The notes beneath the pieces are model-generated. The model had not been told where the DNA came from and ran no database searches. It saw nothing but the letters and a program-made list of their open reading frames with translations. Shown here piece by piece: positions 1-7,349 of a stretch of DNA of 64,000 bases (within the stretch, counting starts at the first letter, position 1; the number at the start of each line of letters is the position of its first letter). The DNA comes from an uncultured Algibacter sp. Lineage in GTDB: Bacteria; Bacteroidota; Bacteroidia; Flavobacteriales; Flavobacteriaceae. The translations under genes and the position numbers were made by a program. The DNA lies in NCBI GenBank assembly GCA_947502405.1, contig CANMZT010000013.1:62001-126000 (forward strand). The letters are read 5' to 3'.

Positions 1-1338
1 GGCTTGCTTTTTAGCATAGCCATTTTTAAGACTGAATTTATGATAACGCTCAAAAATTTGATGGTCTGTATAGCAAACAATTTTGTTATCGTGGTCTATA
101 AAGCCTTGGTGTAATGAGAGTATTACGGTTTGATACTCTTTTACATCTAGTTTGGCATCATCAAAAATATCATGAAATCGTTTGGCTTGTTGCTCGCTTA
201 CACAGGCGATGTAATTGGTATATCCTTTTTCGTGATTTGCATTTAAATCTTCAATTAAAAGGTTGAATTGTTTGTTGAATGCGGGTTGCGGTGTGGTGTT
301 GAATATGATTTCGTCATTACGAGGAGCTTGCGACGTGGTAATCTCATCCATTGAAACAGATTGCTTCGTTGCATTCGCAATGACGTTCGTTTTAAAAACA
401 GCTGAACTTCCAAATTCAATTATAGAAAAGTCTAAAAGTTGTTTTTTTAATAATTCTGAATTACAAAATAGCTCATGTGGTTGGGCATGTTTGATATCTT
501 CAGAAAGTCCCTTAAATGCCTCTTCTGCTTTAGTATAAAAATCGTCTATTCTTGAAAATAGTAAATCGGCATTTTTTAAACCAATTACCGTTTTTTGAGC
601 AATGTATTTTAAGAAGCTTTGGCGCTTTTCTTCCATCAACTTATTCGCCACGTTAGGAATAATATTGATTTTTTTTATTTGCTCTATGGATAATTGCGTT
701 TCTACATCAAAAGTTCGAATAGAATCTACCTCATCTCCAAAAAACTCAATGCGGTAAGGTTCATCATGCGAAAACGAAAACACATCTACAATACCACCGC
801 GTACTGAAAACTCACCAGGTTCGGTAACAAAATCTACGCGTTTAAACTTGTATTCAAACAATACTTCGTTTACAAAATCTATAGATATTTTATCATTAAC
901 ACCTATTTTAAGGGTATTGCGTTCTAACTCTTTACGGGTTACTACCTGCTCAAAAAGTGCATCAGGATAGGTAACAATTACGGCTGGCTTTTTTTGAGAA
1001 TTAATGCGGTTTAACACCTCTGCTCTAAGTAATACATTGGCATTATCGGTTTCCTCAATATCATAAGGTCTACGATAGCTACCTGGGTAAAACAACACAT
1101 CTTTTTCAGTGAGTAGTTGCTCTAAATCGTTTAAATAATGTGCCGCTTCTTCTTTGTCATTAAATATTAAAAGGAATGGTTTTTCTGCAGCTTTAAATAC
1201 ACTTGAAATTACAAATGAAAACGCAGAACCTACAAGTCCTTTAAGATGTGTTTTACTTCCGGTTTGGGTAATAGTATTCTGCAGATTTTGCCCTTGCAAA
1301 GTCTGTAAATAGGTTTGAGAGATTGTAGATTGACTCAC
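1..1338 (-). CDS. mfd: Transcription-repair coupling factor Mfd, N-terminal part (runs off left edge)
   Basis: This is the first 446 codons of Mfd, the ATP-dependent translocase that removes stalled RNA polymerase at DNA lesions and recruits UvrA. What is present is the UvrB-like damage-recognition module. I read GEFSVRGGIVDVF followed by EFFGDEVDSIRTFD, which are typical of Mfd and UvrB. The RNA-polymerase-interacting and helicase parts lie beyond the window. The start is a GTG at 1336-1338 with a strong -7 box (1358-1365) about 20 bases upstream, and no in-frame ATG fits better. Residues about 317-343 are encoded by a dispersed palindromic repeat and do not look like Mfd. The reading frame stays open through the repeat. 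Confidence 0.93.
   Translation of the reverse strand, partial: MSQSTISQTYLQTLQGQNLQNTITQTGSKTHLKGLVGSAFSFVISSVFKAAEKPFLLIFNDKEEAAHYLNDLEQLLTEKDVLFYPGSYRRPYDIEETDNANVLLRAEVLNRINSQKKPAVIVTYPDALFEQVVTRKELERNTLKIGVNDKISIDFVNEVLFEYKFKRVDFVTEPGEFSVRGGIVDVFSFSHDEPYRIEFFGDEVDSIRTFDVETQLSIEQIKKINIIPNVANKLMEEKRQSFLKYIAQKTVIGLKNADLLFSRIDDFYTKAEEAFKGLSEDIKHAQPHELFCNSELLKKQLLDFSIIEFGSSAVFKTNVIANATKQSVSMDEITTSQAPRNDEIIFNTTPQPAFNKQFNLLIEDLNANHEKGYTNYIACVSEQQAKRFHDIFDDAKLDVKEYQTVILSLHQGFIDHDNKIVCYTDHQIFERYHKFSLKNGYAKKQA
311..385. repeat. Palindromic dispersed repeat inserted in frame within mfd
   Basis: The element begins CGTCATTACGAGGAG (312) and ends CGCAATGACG (385), so its ends are inverted repeats (CGTCATT and AATGACG). 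It looks like the 'cgtcattgcgaggag...aatgacg' repeats that are usually intergenic in flavobacteria. Read in the mfd frame it encodes a low-similarity peptide containing ANATKQSVSMDE and SQAPRNDE, with no stop codon. Confidence 0.82.
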
Positions 1339-1357
1339 CTAATTTTTATTTGAAATG

Positions 1358-1365
1358 CAAAGATA
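1358..1365 (-). promoter_or_regulatory. mfd promoter, -7 box TATCTTTG
   Basis: On the minus strand the sequence reads TATCTTTG and matches the Bacteroidetes TAnnTTTG box. It lies about 20 bases upstream of the GTG start of mfd and so supports that start. Confidence 0.6.
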
Positions 1366-1434
1366 AGGCTTAGATACATTTTATTAAGTACCAATTTGGC
1401 AAATATTTTCTGAGTTTATTAGAAGTTTTATATT

Positions 1435-1523
1435 GTGTTAGGGATTGTAACGGAAATCCTTTTTGTGAGGCACGAGCAAAAAGATTGTAATGGAAAGCCC
1501 TACCCTTGCGGTAACGCCCAAAA
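1435..1523 (+). repeat. Dispersed structured element, copy A
   Basis: The copy starts GTTAGGGATTG, contains a hairpin CTTTTTG...CAAAAAG, then a GGAAAGCCC segment, and ends GTAACGCCCAAA. Five other copies lie at 3309, 26487, 37731, 44768 and 57471. Here it lies between the divergent mfd and TerB-like genes, upstream of the TerB-gene promoter. Confidence 0.75.
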
Positions 1524-1560
1524 AATTAAAATTTCAATTTAAAATCTTAAAAAAAATATG

Positions 1561-1568
1561 TAGGTTTG
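1561..1568 (+). promoter_or_regulatory. Promoter of TerB-like gene, -7 box TAGGTTTG
   Basis: TAGGTTTG matches TAnnTTTG and lies 24 bases before the ATG at 1592. Transcription would begin near 1575, which rules out an upstream in-frame start at 1490 that lies inside the repeat element. Confidence 0.6.
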
Positions 1569-1591
1569 CAGCACTAAAAAAAGATGTATAT

Positions 1592-2023
1592 ATGTCGTTT
1601 TCAAATTTATTTGACGGAGGTTTTAAAAAGCGTAATAAAAGCCATTTTGCTGCAATTGTGCGTGTAGCAATGGCTGATGGTGTAATCACTGATGATGAAA
1701 AGGCCTTTTTGGATCGATTAGCACAGCGTTTAGAGATTGGTGAAAACGACTATAAAGCTATTTTAAAAGATTACAATTCACATCCGATTAATCCACCTGT
1801 ATCATATGATTTACGTTTAGAGCGTTTATATGATTTAGTTCGAATGATACATGTAGATACTATTACCGGTGATGATGAAATGTCGCTTTTGAAAAAGATT
1901 GCAGTGGGACTTGGTTTTCATGCAGTGAACGTAAAATACATTATCGATAAAGCATTAACACTAGTAAATAACGGTGCTGATTTAGATGATTTTGTGGACC
2001 AAATAAAGAATATGAATAGATAA
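1592..2023 (+). CDS. TerB-like (tellurite resistance B domain) protein
   Basis: This is a 143-residue cytoplasmic protein that is essentially one TerB-like helical domain. The sequence VAMADGVITDDEKAFLDRLAQRL is the usual first TerB helix pair with its acidic loop, and a second related half (IHVDTITGDDEMSLLKKIAVGLGF) follows. TerB domains bind divalent metal weakly and are often adaptors at membranes, but no biochemical role can be assigned here. The ATG at 1592 is preferred over a longer frame from 1490 because the promoter lies between them. The gene ends at a clear terminator. Confidence 0.85.
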   Translation: MSFSNLFDGGFKKRNKSHFAAIVRVAMADGVITDDEKAFLDRLAQRLEIGENDYKAILKDYNSHPINPPVSYDLRLERLYDLVRMIHVDTITGDDEMSLLKKIAVGLGFHAVNVKYIIDKALTLVNNGADLDDFVDQIKNMNR

Positions 2024-2050
2024 GACTATTATAAATTCTATAATATTTAA

Positions 2051-2079
2051 AAGCGTCCAATGTATTGGACGCTTTTTTT
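2051..2079 (+). terminator. Rho-independent terminator of the TerB-like gene
   Basis: A perfect 10-bp stem (AAGCGTCCAA / TTGGACGCTT) with a TGTA loop is followed by a run of T. Confidence 0.9.
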
Positions 2080-2264
2080 ATGAAAAAAAATGAAATAATT
2101 TGGAATTGAATTTTAAAAACTAAAATACTAGGCATTGAAACGTAAGCAACTGGGAGACAAACTTTTGCCGAAATACGTAATTATCTGTTGAAAAATGGAC
2201 AGGAATTCCATTACTTAAATTTGAATATAACTAATTGATTTTCAATAAATTAATTGAATTTTTA

Positions 2265-2297
2265 TTTGGAAGTTTAAAAAATTCCACTTTATATTTG
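2265..2297 (+). promoter_or_regulatory. Strong Bacteroidetes promoter of the leader cassette
   Basis: TTTG at 2265-2268 and TATATTTG at 2290-2297 are separated by 21 bases, which fits the Bacteroidetes -33/-7 pattern. The predicted RNA would begin near 2304 with a 5' hairpin GCAGTT...AACTGC (2303-2324). Confidence 0.7.
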
Positions 2298-2325
2298 CAC
2301 CGCAGTTTTAAATAAACAACTGCTT

Positions 2326-2381
2326 GATTCCCGCTTTCGAGAGAATGACAATTTTAAATGAAACCTCTAGCGAGGAGTTAT
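2326..2381. repeat. Dispersed repeat, left flank of the leader cassette
   Basis: The sequence is GATTCCCGCTTTCGAGAG, then AATGACAA and ACCTCTAGCGAGGAG. It is a diverged copy of the same composite repeat seen at 2555-2611. The pair forms direct repeats around the leader ORF and terminator. Confidence 0.6.
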
Positions 2382-2413
2382 TTTTATAACTAATAATTAA
2401 AAAACTATAAGCC

Positions 2414-2494
2414 ATGTTGAAGCATTATATCGCATTTCAGGATTGGAGTTACGAACCGCAGGGTTTATGGCTCAGGCTTCGGTTTTTTCTGTAG
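2414..2494 (+). CDS. Candidate aromatic-rich leader peptide (26 aa)
   Basis: A short ORF with ATG at 2414 and TAG at 2492 follows the strong promoter at 2290. The 26-residue product starts MLKHYIAFQDW and is rich in aromatic residues: Tyr at 5 and 13, Phe at 8, 24 and 25, Trp at 11 and 19. Its last six codons form the 5' arm of a long stem that excludes the downstream terminator, as in amino-acid attenuators. No biosynthetic gene for aromatic amino acids follows; the next gene encodes a TPR protein. The ORF and structures are seen directly, while translation and attenuation are inference. Confidence 0.5.
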   Translation: MLKHYIAFQDWSYEPQGLWLRLRFFL

Positions 2495-2548
2495 ATTACT
2501 TTCCTCAGAAAAAAATCCGAAGCAGAACAAACTGTTTCGGATTTTTTT
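2476..2548 (+). promoter_or_regulatory. Candidate attenuator: antiterminator stem overlapping a terminator
   Basis: Segment 2476-2491 (GCTTCGGTTTTTTCTG) can pair with 2506-2523 (ending AATCCGAAGC). The same AATCCGAA (2514-2521) also pairs with TTCGGATT (2536-2543), followed by T residues, to make an intrinsic terminator. The two stems cannot form together, which is the arrangement of a transcription attenuator. The stop codon of the leader ORF directly follows the first arm. Confidence 0.55.
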
Positions 2549-2554
2549 ATTCCT

Positions 2555-2611
2555 AATTCCCGTTTTCACGGGAGTGACAAAATCAACAGAAACCTCTAAC
2601 GAGGAATCTTA
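2555..2611. repeat. Dispersed repeat, right flank of the leader cassette
   Basis: The sequence is AATTCCCGTTTTCACGGGAG, then TGACAA and ACCTCTAACGAGGAAT. It is a direct repeat of 2326-2381 and belongs to the REP-like family seen also at 13919, 43651 and 43705. Confidence 0.65.
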
Positions 2612-2704
2612 CTAGAATTTTAAGAATACATAAATCTGATTTGGTTTTATAGACATAGTATTTCTATGCCTTAAACTAAGTACCATTTAATTAAAAAAGA
2701 AATT

Positions 2705-3277
2705 ATGAAAACTAATATATACTTATGTAGAGCTATTGAAGCCTACCCATACGAATTAGCTAAAGCAATTGAAGCATTAAATTTTGCTTTGTCTTATGAG
2801 CCTAACAACGTAAAAGCATTGCACTTAATGGCAAAAGCACAAAGTGAACAATTTGGAGATTATAAAGCTGCAAAAAGTTATTATGAAAATGTTTTAGCGG
2901 TAGATATAGATTACCCTGATGTGTATCCAGATTTCATTAGATTTTTGGTTAATAATGATGATTTTGACGAAGCACAAAAGTTAATTGACTTTGCCATGAC
3001 CATTAAAGGCGTAGATAAGGCTGGAGTTAAACTAGCACAAGGTTACCTATACGAAGCTTTATACGATTTCGAAAAATCGGAAGACGCTTTAAAAGAAGCC
3101 AAAATGTTTGGGCTAAATAGCGAGTTTGATTACTTCGTGGATGAAGTTATTGCTCGTGTAAGCAAAAAGCGAAAAACTCAGAACAATAAAAATCGATTGA
3201 AAGAACCTGTTGAAAAAAAGGAGGTAGAAAAGACAACTAATAACTGGTTTAAAAATCGATTAAACAATTTGTTGTAA
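2705..3277 (+). CDS. Tetratricopeptide (TPR) repeat protein
   Basis: The product is a 190-residue soluble protein of TPR-type helical pairs: AIEALNFALSYEPNNVKALHLMAKAQ, then YKAAKSYYENVLAVDIDYPDVYPDF, then DFDEAQKLIDFAM and an ALYDFEKSEDALKEAKMFG unit. A basic and charged tail (KKRKTQNNKNR, then EKKEVEKTTNN) follows. TPRs are protein-protein scaffolds and no partner is evident. No signal peptide is seen. The ATG at 2705 follows an AT-rich stretch. The gene lies directly downstream of the attenuator-like cassette and could be its output, although nothing in the protein points to amino-acid metabolism. Confidence 0.8.
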   Translation: MKTNIYLCRAIEAYPYELAKAIEALNFALSYEPNNVKALHLMAKAQSEQFGDYKAAKSYYENVLAVDIDYPDVYPDFIRFLVNNDDFDEAQKLIDFAMTIKGVDKAGVKLAQGYLYEALYDFEKSEDALKEAKMFGLNSEFDYFVDEVIARVSKKRKTQNNKNRLKEPVEKKEVEKTTNNWFKNRLNNLL

Positions 3278-3308
3278 TACCATTTCTAGTAAATGTGTAT
3301 GTGTTTTT

Positions 3309-3476
3309 TGGGCGTAACCCCGCCAAAAAAGCGGGGTCGCGCTTTACGCTATATCTTTTTTGTACTGAACTTGTTTCAGCATCTCATCAAGTTAATTGCT
3401 AACATAATGTTTAGTCCATATAAGAAATAATACGTTTGCACAAAAAAGGATGCCGCTGCAATCGCTTACGCGGGTG
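3309..3476 (-). repeat. Dispersed structured element, copy B (inverted, expanded hairpin)
   Basis: On the minus strand the copy reads GCGATTGCAGCGGCATCC, then TTTTTT...AAAAAAGATATAGCGTAAAGC, then ACCCCGC...GCGGGGT and TACGCCC. The central loop is about 90 bases, far longer than in copies A, C and D. It takes up most of the 386-base gap between the TPR gene and the unknown pair; I see no gene in that gap. Confidence 0.72.
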
Positions 3477-3633
3477 TGTTTGCTGGTATAGTTCTTATTA
3501 TTAGTGTTCATTTAGTATCAATAAATCAATTGACAAAATCCTATTCTTTAAGGTTTTTAACTGTTTAGTAAATTAAATCTTATATAATTTTATTTTTTTA
3601 GAATTTTTACTACAAAAAAATGTGATCTATTCA

Positions 3634-3641
3634 TATCTTTA
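3634..3641 (+). promoter_or_regulatory. Possible promoter of the unknown gene pair
   Basis: TATCTTTA differs by one base from TAnnTTTG and lies 23 bases before the GTG at 3664. Confidence 0.35.
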
Positions 3642-3663
3642 TTAAAATTTTAAAATAAAAGCC

Positions 3664-4713
3664 GTGTCTAAAAACCCTAAAGTTGAGTTTTATAAAATTA
3701 TATTACATCCAACACCATCCACAAGCAATGATATAACCTTCAAAGATGTTTATCAAAAAATATATTTGAATTTAAAACCTGAAGAAGAAAATATCGAATC
3801 TATTAGCAATAATGATTTAAAAAGAAACTTTAATCAACATTTCTTCAACTCTATTGACAATAAGTTTCAGAGAGATTCTAGAAAAAGAAAAGCATTCTAC
3901 TCTAAGTCAATAAAAATAGATGGATCAATAACAAATCCAATAAAATTCTCTCTAGCCAGTTCAACCATAAGTGGGTTAATCAAAGGAGGTGATTATGATA
4001 CTGGTAAAGATTTAGGTGATATAGGTAAACCAGAAGATGATACGGAACCACTTGACGAAAGTAATATTTTACTCGATAATTTTTATTTTTCATTATACAC
4101 TCCATTAAATAAAAATATAGCTATTCTAGCTATTCATAGCTATACCAAAGACCAAATAGCTGACGTTTTTACACCATTCATATCAAAACTCTTTAGGATT
4201 CCTGGATTTACTTATAATGCAATGTTAGAAAGTTTTATGCCAAAGGAAATGCAAGAGAACTTTAAAAAAACAAGTATTGTCAAACAGTTAAATTACTCGA
4301 ATAGAGTTATAGTAAATGACATTGAAGATGGAGTCATAATGAATGAGGAATTTTCCATTAAAATTGAGATTAACTCACTTGGAGAACAGATTAACCTCAA
4401 AAACTTACCATTGTGGAAAAAAAAGATAGGAGAATCAATCCTTGGTTTACCAAATAGGCCTGAAAAAAGCCTTGGTTCTTTTAATAAACAAACGGGATAT
4501 TTAAAATCAAAAGGAGGTGTAACAACACCTGCATCATTTCAACTTGACAAAAATGATATTGATATTAAACCAACTATATTTTTAAAGAACTATATTAGAG
4601 TGGAAGAAAATGGCATTCCTGATTGGCCACAATTAGAAAGTTTCATCAATAAAACATTAGAAGAAATAGTAAAACCAGAGGTCTATCCAGAGGATAATTT
4701 GAATGAAGATTAA
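3664..4713 (+). CDS. Unrecognised 349-aa protein, first gene of a coupled pair
   Basis: I do not recognise this family. It is a soluble-looking protein with no signal peptide and no convincing membrane segment. Acidic patches occur near residues 110-135 (GDIGKPEDDTEPLDES) and at the C-terminus. The section NFYFSLYTPLNKNIAILAIHSY looks like beta strands, and no enzyme motif is evident. The start is GTG at 3664, following an AT-rich region with a weak -7 box. The last 11 bases overlap the start of the next gene, which encodes a membrane protein, so the two are probably translated together and act together. The base composition is more AT-rich than in the flanking metabolic genes. Confidence 0.75.
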   Translation: MSKNPKVEFYKIILHPTPSTSNDITFKDVYQKIYLNLKPEEENIESISNNDLKRNFNQHFFNSIDNKFQRDSRKRKAFYSKSIKIDGSITNPIKFSLASSTISGLIKGGDYDTGKDLGDIGKPEDDTEPLDESNILLDNFYFSLYTPLNKNIAILAIHSYTKDQIADVFTPFISKLFRIPGFTYNAMLESFMPKEMQENFKKTSIVKQLNYSNRVIVNDIEDGVIMNEEFSIKIEINSLGEQINLKNLPLWKKKIGESILGLPNRPEKSLGSFNKQTGYLKSKGGVTTPASFQLDKNDIDIKPTIFLKNYIRVEENGIPDWPQLESFINKTLEEIVKPEVYPEDNLNED

Positions 4714-5350
4714 AAAAAACATAAAGTTAATATTAAAAGAAAGTTATAGATGGAGGAATAGGAACTTAATTGAAAAAGCTGGTTTTATTGAACCAAAAAT
4801 TTCACTTAAAAATATATTAACTAGAAATGTGTTTTTGTTCTTAATAGGATTGATTTTTTCTATATGTTTCAGTTCCTTTTTTAATCCGAAATTTGCGGGT
4901 TATGCAATTACTGCATTGTCTATTTTCATTGGTTTGTTTACTACTGTATTAATTCTAATTTTTGATAAACTTGTAAATAATCAGAACTTAAATAATCTAG
5001 AAAATGCTTCATCAGAATTAAAATTGAATTTGAAGAGAACTAAAAATTTTTCTAGAAGATTTATCTTTATTTCTTTAGAAGCCCTATTAATTGCAACTTG
5101 TATAATTGTTCTATTTCTTATTCCTCTAATGTTTCAGGAAAGTTTTACAATAAACATATTAAATTATGAATTTGTTTTAAACAAAATAGATTACAATAGT
5201 TTCTCCACTTTAATTAAAAATAGTATTATAGTTGTCACTAGAATCTTACTGGTAGTTCTATTATATAAATTCTTCAAATATTTATTCATGATTTTTGGAG
5301 CTCTTGGAGCATACTTAAAAGGAGTATTAAATAACAATGTCAAAATCTAA
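4703..5350 (+). CDS. Unrecognised four-helix membrane protein, second gene of the pair
   Basis: The product is a 215-residue protein with about four hydrophobic segments (roughly residues 43-62, 66-90, 121-143 and 173-197). The N-terminus is basic and a polar stretch NNQNLNNLENASSELKLNLK joins segments 2 and 3. No family motif is recognised. Its ATG lies inside the last codons of the preceding gene (11-base overlap), an arrangement typical of translational coupling. A soluble protein paired with a small membrane protein is common in accessory systems, including some phage defence or toxin systems, but nothing in the sequence proves such a role. Confidence 0.75.
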   Translation: MKIKKNIKLILKESYRWRNRNLIEKAGFIEPKISLKNILTRNVFLFLIGLIFSICFSSFFNPKFAGYAITALSIFIGLFTTVLILIFDKLVNNQNLNNLENASSELKLNLKRTKNFSRRFIFISLEALLIATCIIVLFLIPLMFQESFTINILNYEFVLNKIDYNSFSTLIKNSIIVVTRILLVVLLYKFFKYLFMIFGALGAYLKGVLNNNVKI

Positions 5351-5394
5351 GTCTACTTAGAAATAATAGCTGATTTCTCTACCTTTACCACCCT

Positions 5395-6342
5395 ATGAAC
5401 ACCCATTTCAAATCCATTATTCTAAAAAGCACAGGTGCTTCTGAACTAGTTGAAAAAGAAACCATCCAAGAATTATGGAGCGGATATGGTAAAATTGTTC
5501 GTGTAGCATTAGAAAATTCACCAATAGAAAGTGTTGTTGTAAAACACGTGCAATTACTTAGGAATCATAATCACCCCAGAGGTTGGAATACAGATATTGG
5601 GCATCAAAGAAAACTAAAATCTTACGAAGTAGAAACCACATGGTATAACACCTATAGCGAATACAGTTTAGCGCGTTTACCTAAGTGTTTTGCACTTGAA
5701 CATAAAGATGATGAAGTACTCATTGTTCTTGAAGATTTAGACAAAGCAGGTTTTCCATTGAGAAAACACAATATAACGTGGGAATCTGTCGATACCTGTT
5801 TAGAGTGGTTAGCAAAATTTCATGCTAGTTATTTAGGAAAAGTTCCGAATGGGCTTTGGGATGTTGGCACCTATTGGCATTTAGAAACCAGACCTCAAGA
5901 ACTAGAAGTTCTAGAAGATAAAGCCCTGAAAAATGCAGCTTATGCCATTGATAAAAAACTGAATGATTGTACTTTTAAAACATTCGTCCATGGCGATGCA
6001 AAATTGGCGAATTTTTGTTTTTCAGAACATGGTGAAGTTGCTGGTGTAGATTTTCAATATGTAGGTGGTGGCTGTGGTATGAAAGATGTCGCTTATTTTG
6101 TTGGAAGTTGCCTTAATGAAAGCGATTGCGAACGTTTAGAATCACGAATATTAAATACATATTTTGCCTATTTACATAAAGCTTTAGGAAAAACCAATGA
6201 TGCTCTTGAAAACGAATGGCGAGCCTTATACCGTGTGGCTTGGGCAGATTTTCATCGGTTTTTAAAAGGATGGAGCCCTGGCCATTGGAAAATTAATAGT
6301 TATAGTGAGCGTATTACTGCCGAAGTCATTAAAAACTTATAG
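5395..6342 (+). CDS. EcKinase-like / aminoglycoside-phosphotransferase-fold kinase
   Basis: The 315-residue protein has the protein-kinase-like fold of the ecdysteroid-kinase-like / choline-kinase group. [13 protein letters not shown] is the Brenner catalytic motif (HGDxxxxN) and [19 protein letters not shown] holds the metal-binding Asp. The conserved QYVG part is typical of EcKinase-like proteins. An ATP-dependent small-molecule phosphotransfer is expected; the substrate is unknown. Only two bases separate it from a phosphatase-family gene, so the two are probably one operon and may act on related metabolites. Confidence 0.82.
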   Translation: MNTHFKSIILKSTGASELVEKETIQELWSGYGKIVRVALENSPIESVVVKHVQLLRNHNHPRGWNTDIGHQRKLKSYEVETTWYNTYSEYSLARLPKCFALEHKDDEVLIVLEDLDKAGFPLRKHNITWESVDTCLEWLAKFHASYLGKVPNGLWDVGTYWHLETRPQELEVLEDKALKNAAYAIDKKLNDCTFKTFVHGDAKLANFCFSEHGEVAGVDFQYVGGGCGMKDVAYFVGSCLNESDCERLESRILNTYFAYLHKALGKTNDALENEWRALYRVAWADFHRFLKGWSPGHWKINSYSERITAEVIKNL

Positions 6343-6344
6343 CC

Positions 6345-7175
6345 ATGGATTTACAACATTTAGCAACTATAGCTATTGAAGCGGCTTTTGCTGCTGGAAA
6401 GTTCATCCAGAAACATATGGATGCCGATATTATAGTAGAACAAAAAGAAGGCGGCTCCACATACGCTTCTCAGGTTGTAACTGAAGTTGACCGTGAATGC
6501 GAACGTGTTATTTTGTCGCATTTACTACCCACTTGTGAAGCATTTGGTATTGGTTTGTTATCTGAAGAAACAGAAGATGATGAGAGTCGATTTGAAAAAG
6601 AATATTTTTGGTGTATCGACCCCTTGGATGGTACATTGGCATTTATTAATAAACGACCTGGATTTTCTGTGTCCATTGCATTAATTGCTAAGGATGGCAC
6701 ACCAATAATTGGTGTTGTTTTCGACCCTAGTACTGAAACATGCTATCACGCCATTAAAGGCATAGGTGCTTTTAAAAACAAAACACTTATGCACATTAAA
6801 AACACGAATGACTATTTAACGTACGTTACCGATAAAAAGCTAAAAGACACACCTAATTCATTAAAAATTGAGCAGATTTTAAATGCACACAAAACCAACT
6901 TAGGTTTAAACGATATTAAAGAAATTTCAGGAGCTGGTGCCGTTATGTGTGCCATGTTAGTTTTAGAAAATGGACCTGCCTGCTTTTTAAAACTGCCTAA
7001 AACAGAAACTGGTGGCGGTAGCATTTGGGATTATGCCGCTACGGCTTGCATTTATAATGAACTCCACTTACCAGCAACTAGTTTTAATGGTGATAGTTTA
7101 GATTTAAACAAAAGGGATGGTTCTTTTATGAATGATGAAGGGGTGTGTTATACTAACCTATCTCAATCTATGTAG
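6345..7175 (+). CDS. Inositol monophosphatase family protein (CysQ/IMPase type)
   Basis: The 276-residue enzyme has all the metal-dependent phosphatase motifs: GLLSEETED (metal-binding Glu residues), WCIDPLDGTLAFINKRPGF (DPxDGT motif with the catalytic Asp residues) and GGGSIWDYAATACI (WDxAA). Such enzymes hydrolyse inositol phosphates, 3'(2'),5'-bisphosphonucleotides or sugar phosphates; the sequence alone does not decide which. It follows the kinase gene by two bases in the same operon. A composite repeat lies just downstream, and no clear terminator is seen. Confidence 0.88.
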   Translation: MDLQHLATIAIEAAFAAGKFIQKHMDADIIVEQKEGGSTYASQVVTEVDRECERVILSHLLPTCEAFGIGLLSEETEDDESRFEKEYFWCIDPLDGTLAFINKRPGFSVSIALIAKDGTPIIGVVFDPSTETCYHAIKGIGAFKNKTLMHIKNTNDYLTYVTDKKLKDTPNSLKIEQILNAHKTNLGLNDIKEISGAGAVMCAMLVLENGPACFLKLPKTETGGGSIWDYAATACIYNELHLPATSFNGDSLDLNKRDGSFMNDEGVCYTNLSQSM

Positions 7176-7192
7176 TAGTCATAATAATTATT

Positions 7193-7327
7193 GTCATTCC
7201 GAACGCTACTGAAATCAAAAAATATTTTGATTGAAAGTATATAGCGAAGCAAAGGAGGAGGAATCTCCAATGATGAGATGTCTCGTCGCTCTCCCGATAG
7301 CTATCGGGACTGCTCTGTCGACATGAC
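7193..7327. repeat. Composite palindromic repeat between convergent genes
   Basis: The ends GTCATTCCGA and TCGACATGACA are roughly inverted. Nested within are an ATCAAAA...TTTTGAT hairpin, a GAGGAATCTC...GAGATGTCTC segment and the perfect palindrome CCCGATAGCTATCGGG (7293-7308). It fills the space between two convergent genes. Confidence 0.65.
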
Positions 7328-7349
7328 AAAAGTTCAATAATTTTGATAT

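Noticed and set aside
1490-1591. Longer N-terminus for the TerB-like gene (in-frame start at 1490).
   Set aside because: It begins inside the dispersed element and lies upstream of the TAGGTTTG promoter; the extra residues look like translated repeat.
3430-3437. TACGTTTG in the loop of repeat copy B as a promoter for the unknown pair.
   Set aside because: It lies over 200 bases from the start codon within a structured repeat; a closer box exists at 3634.
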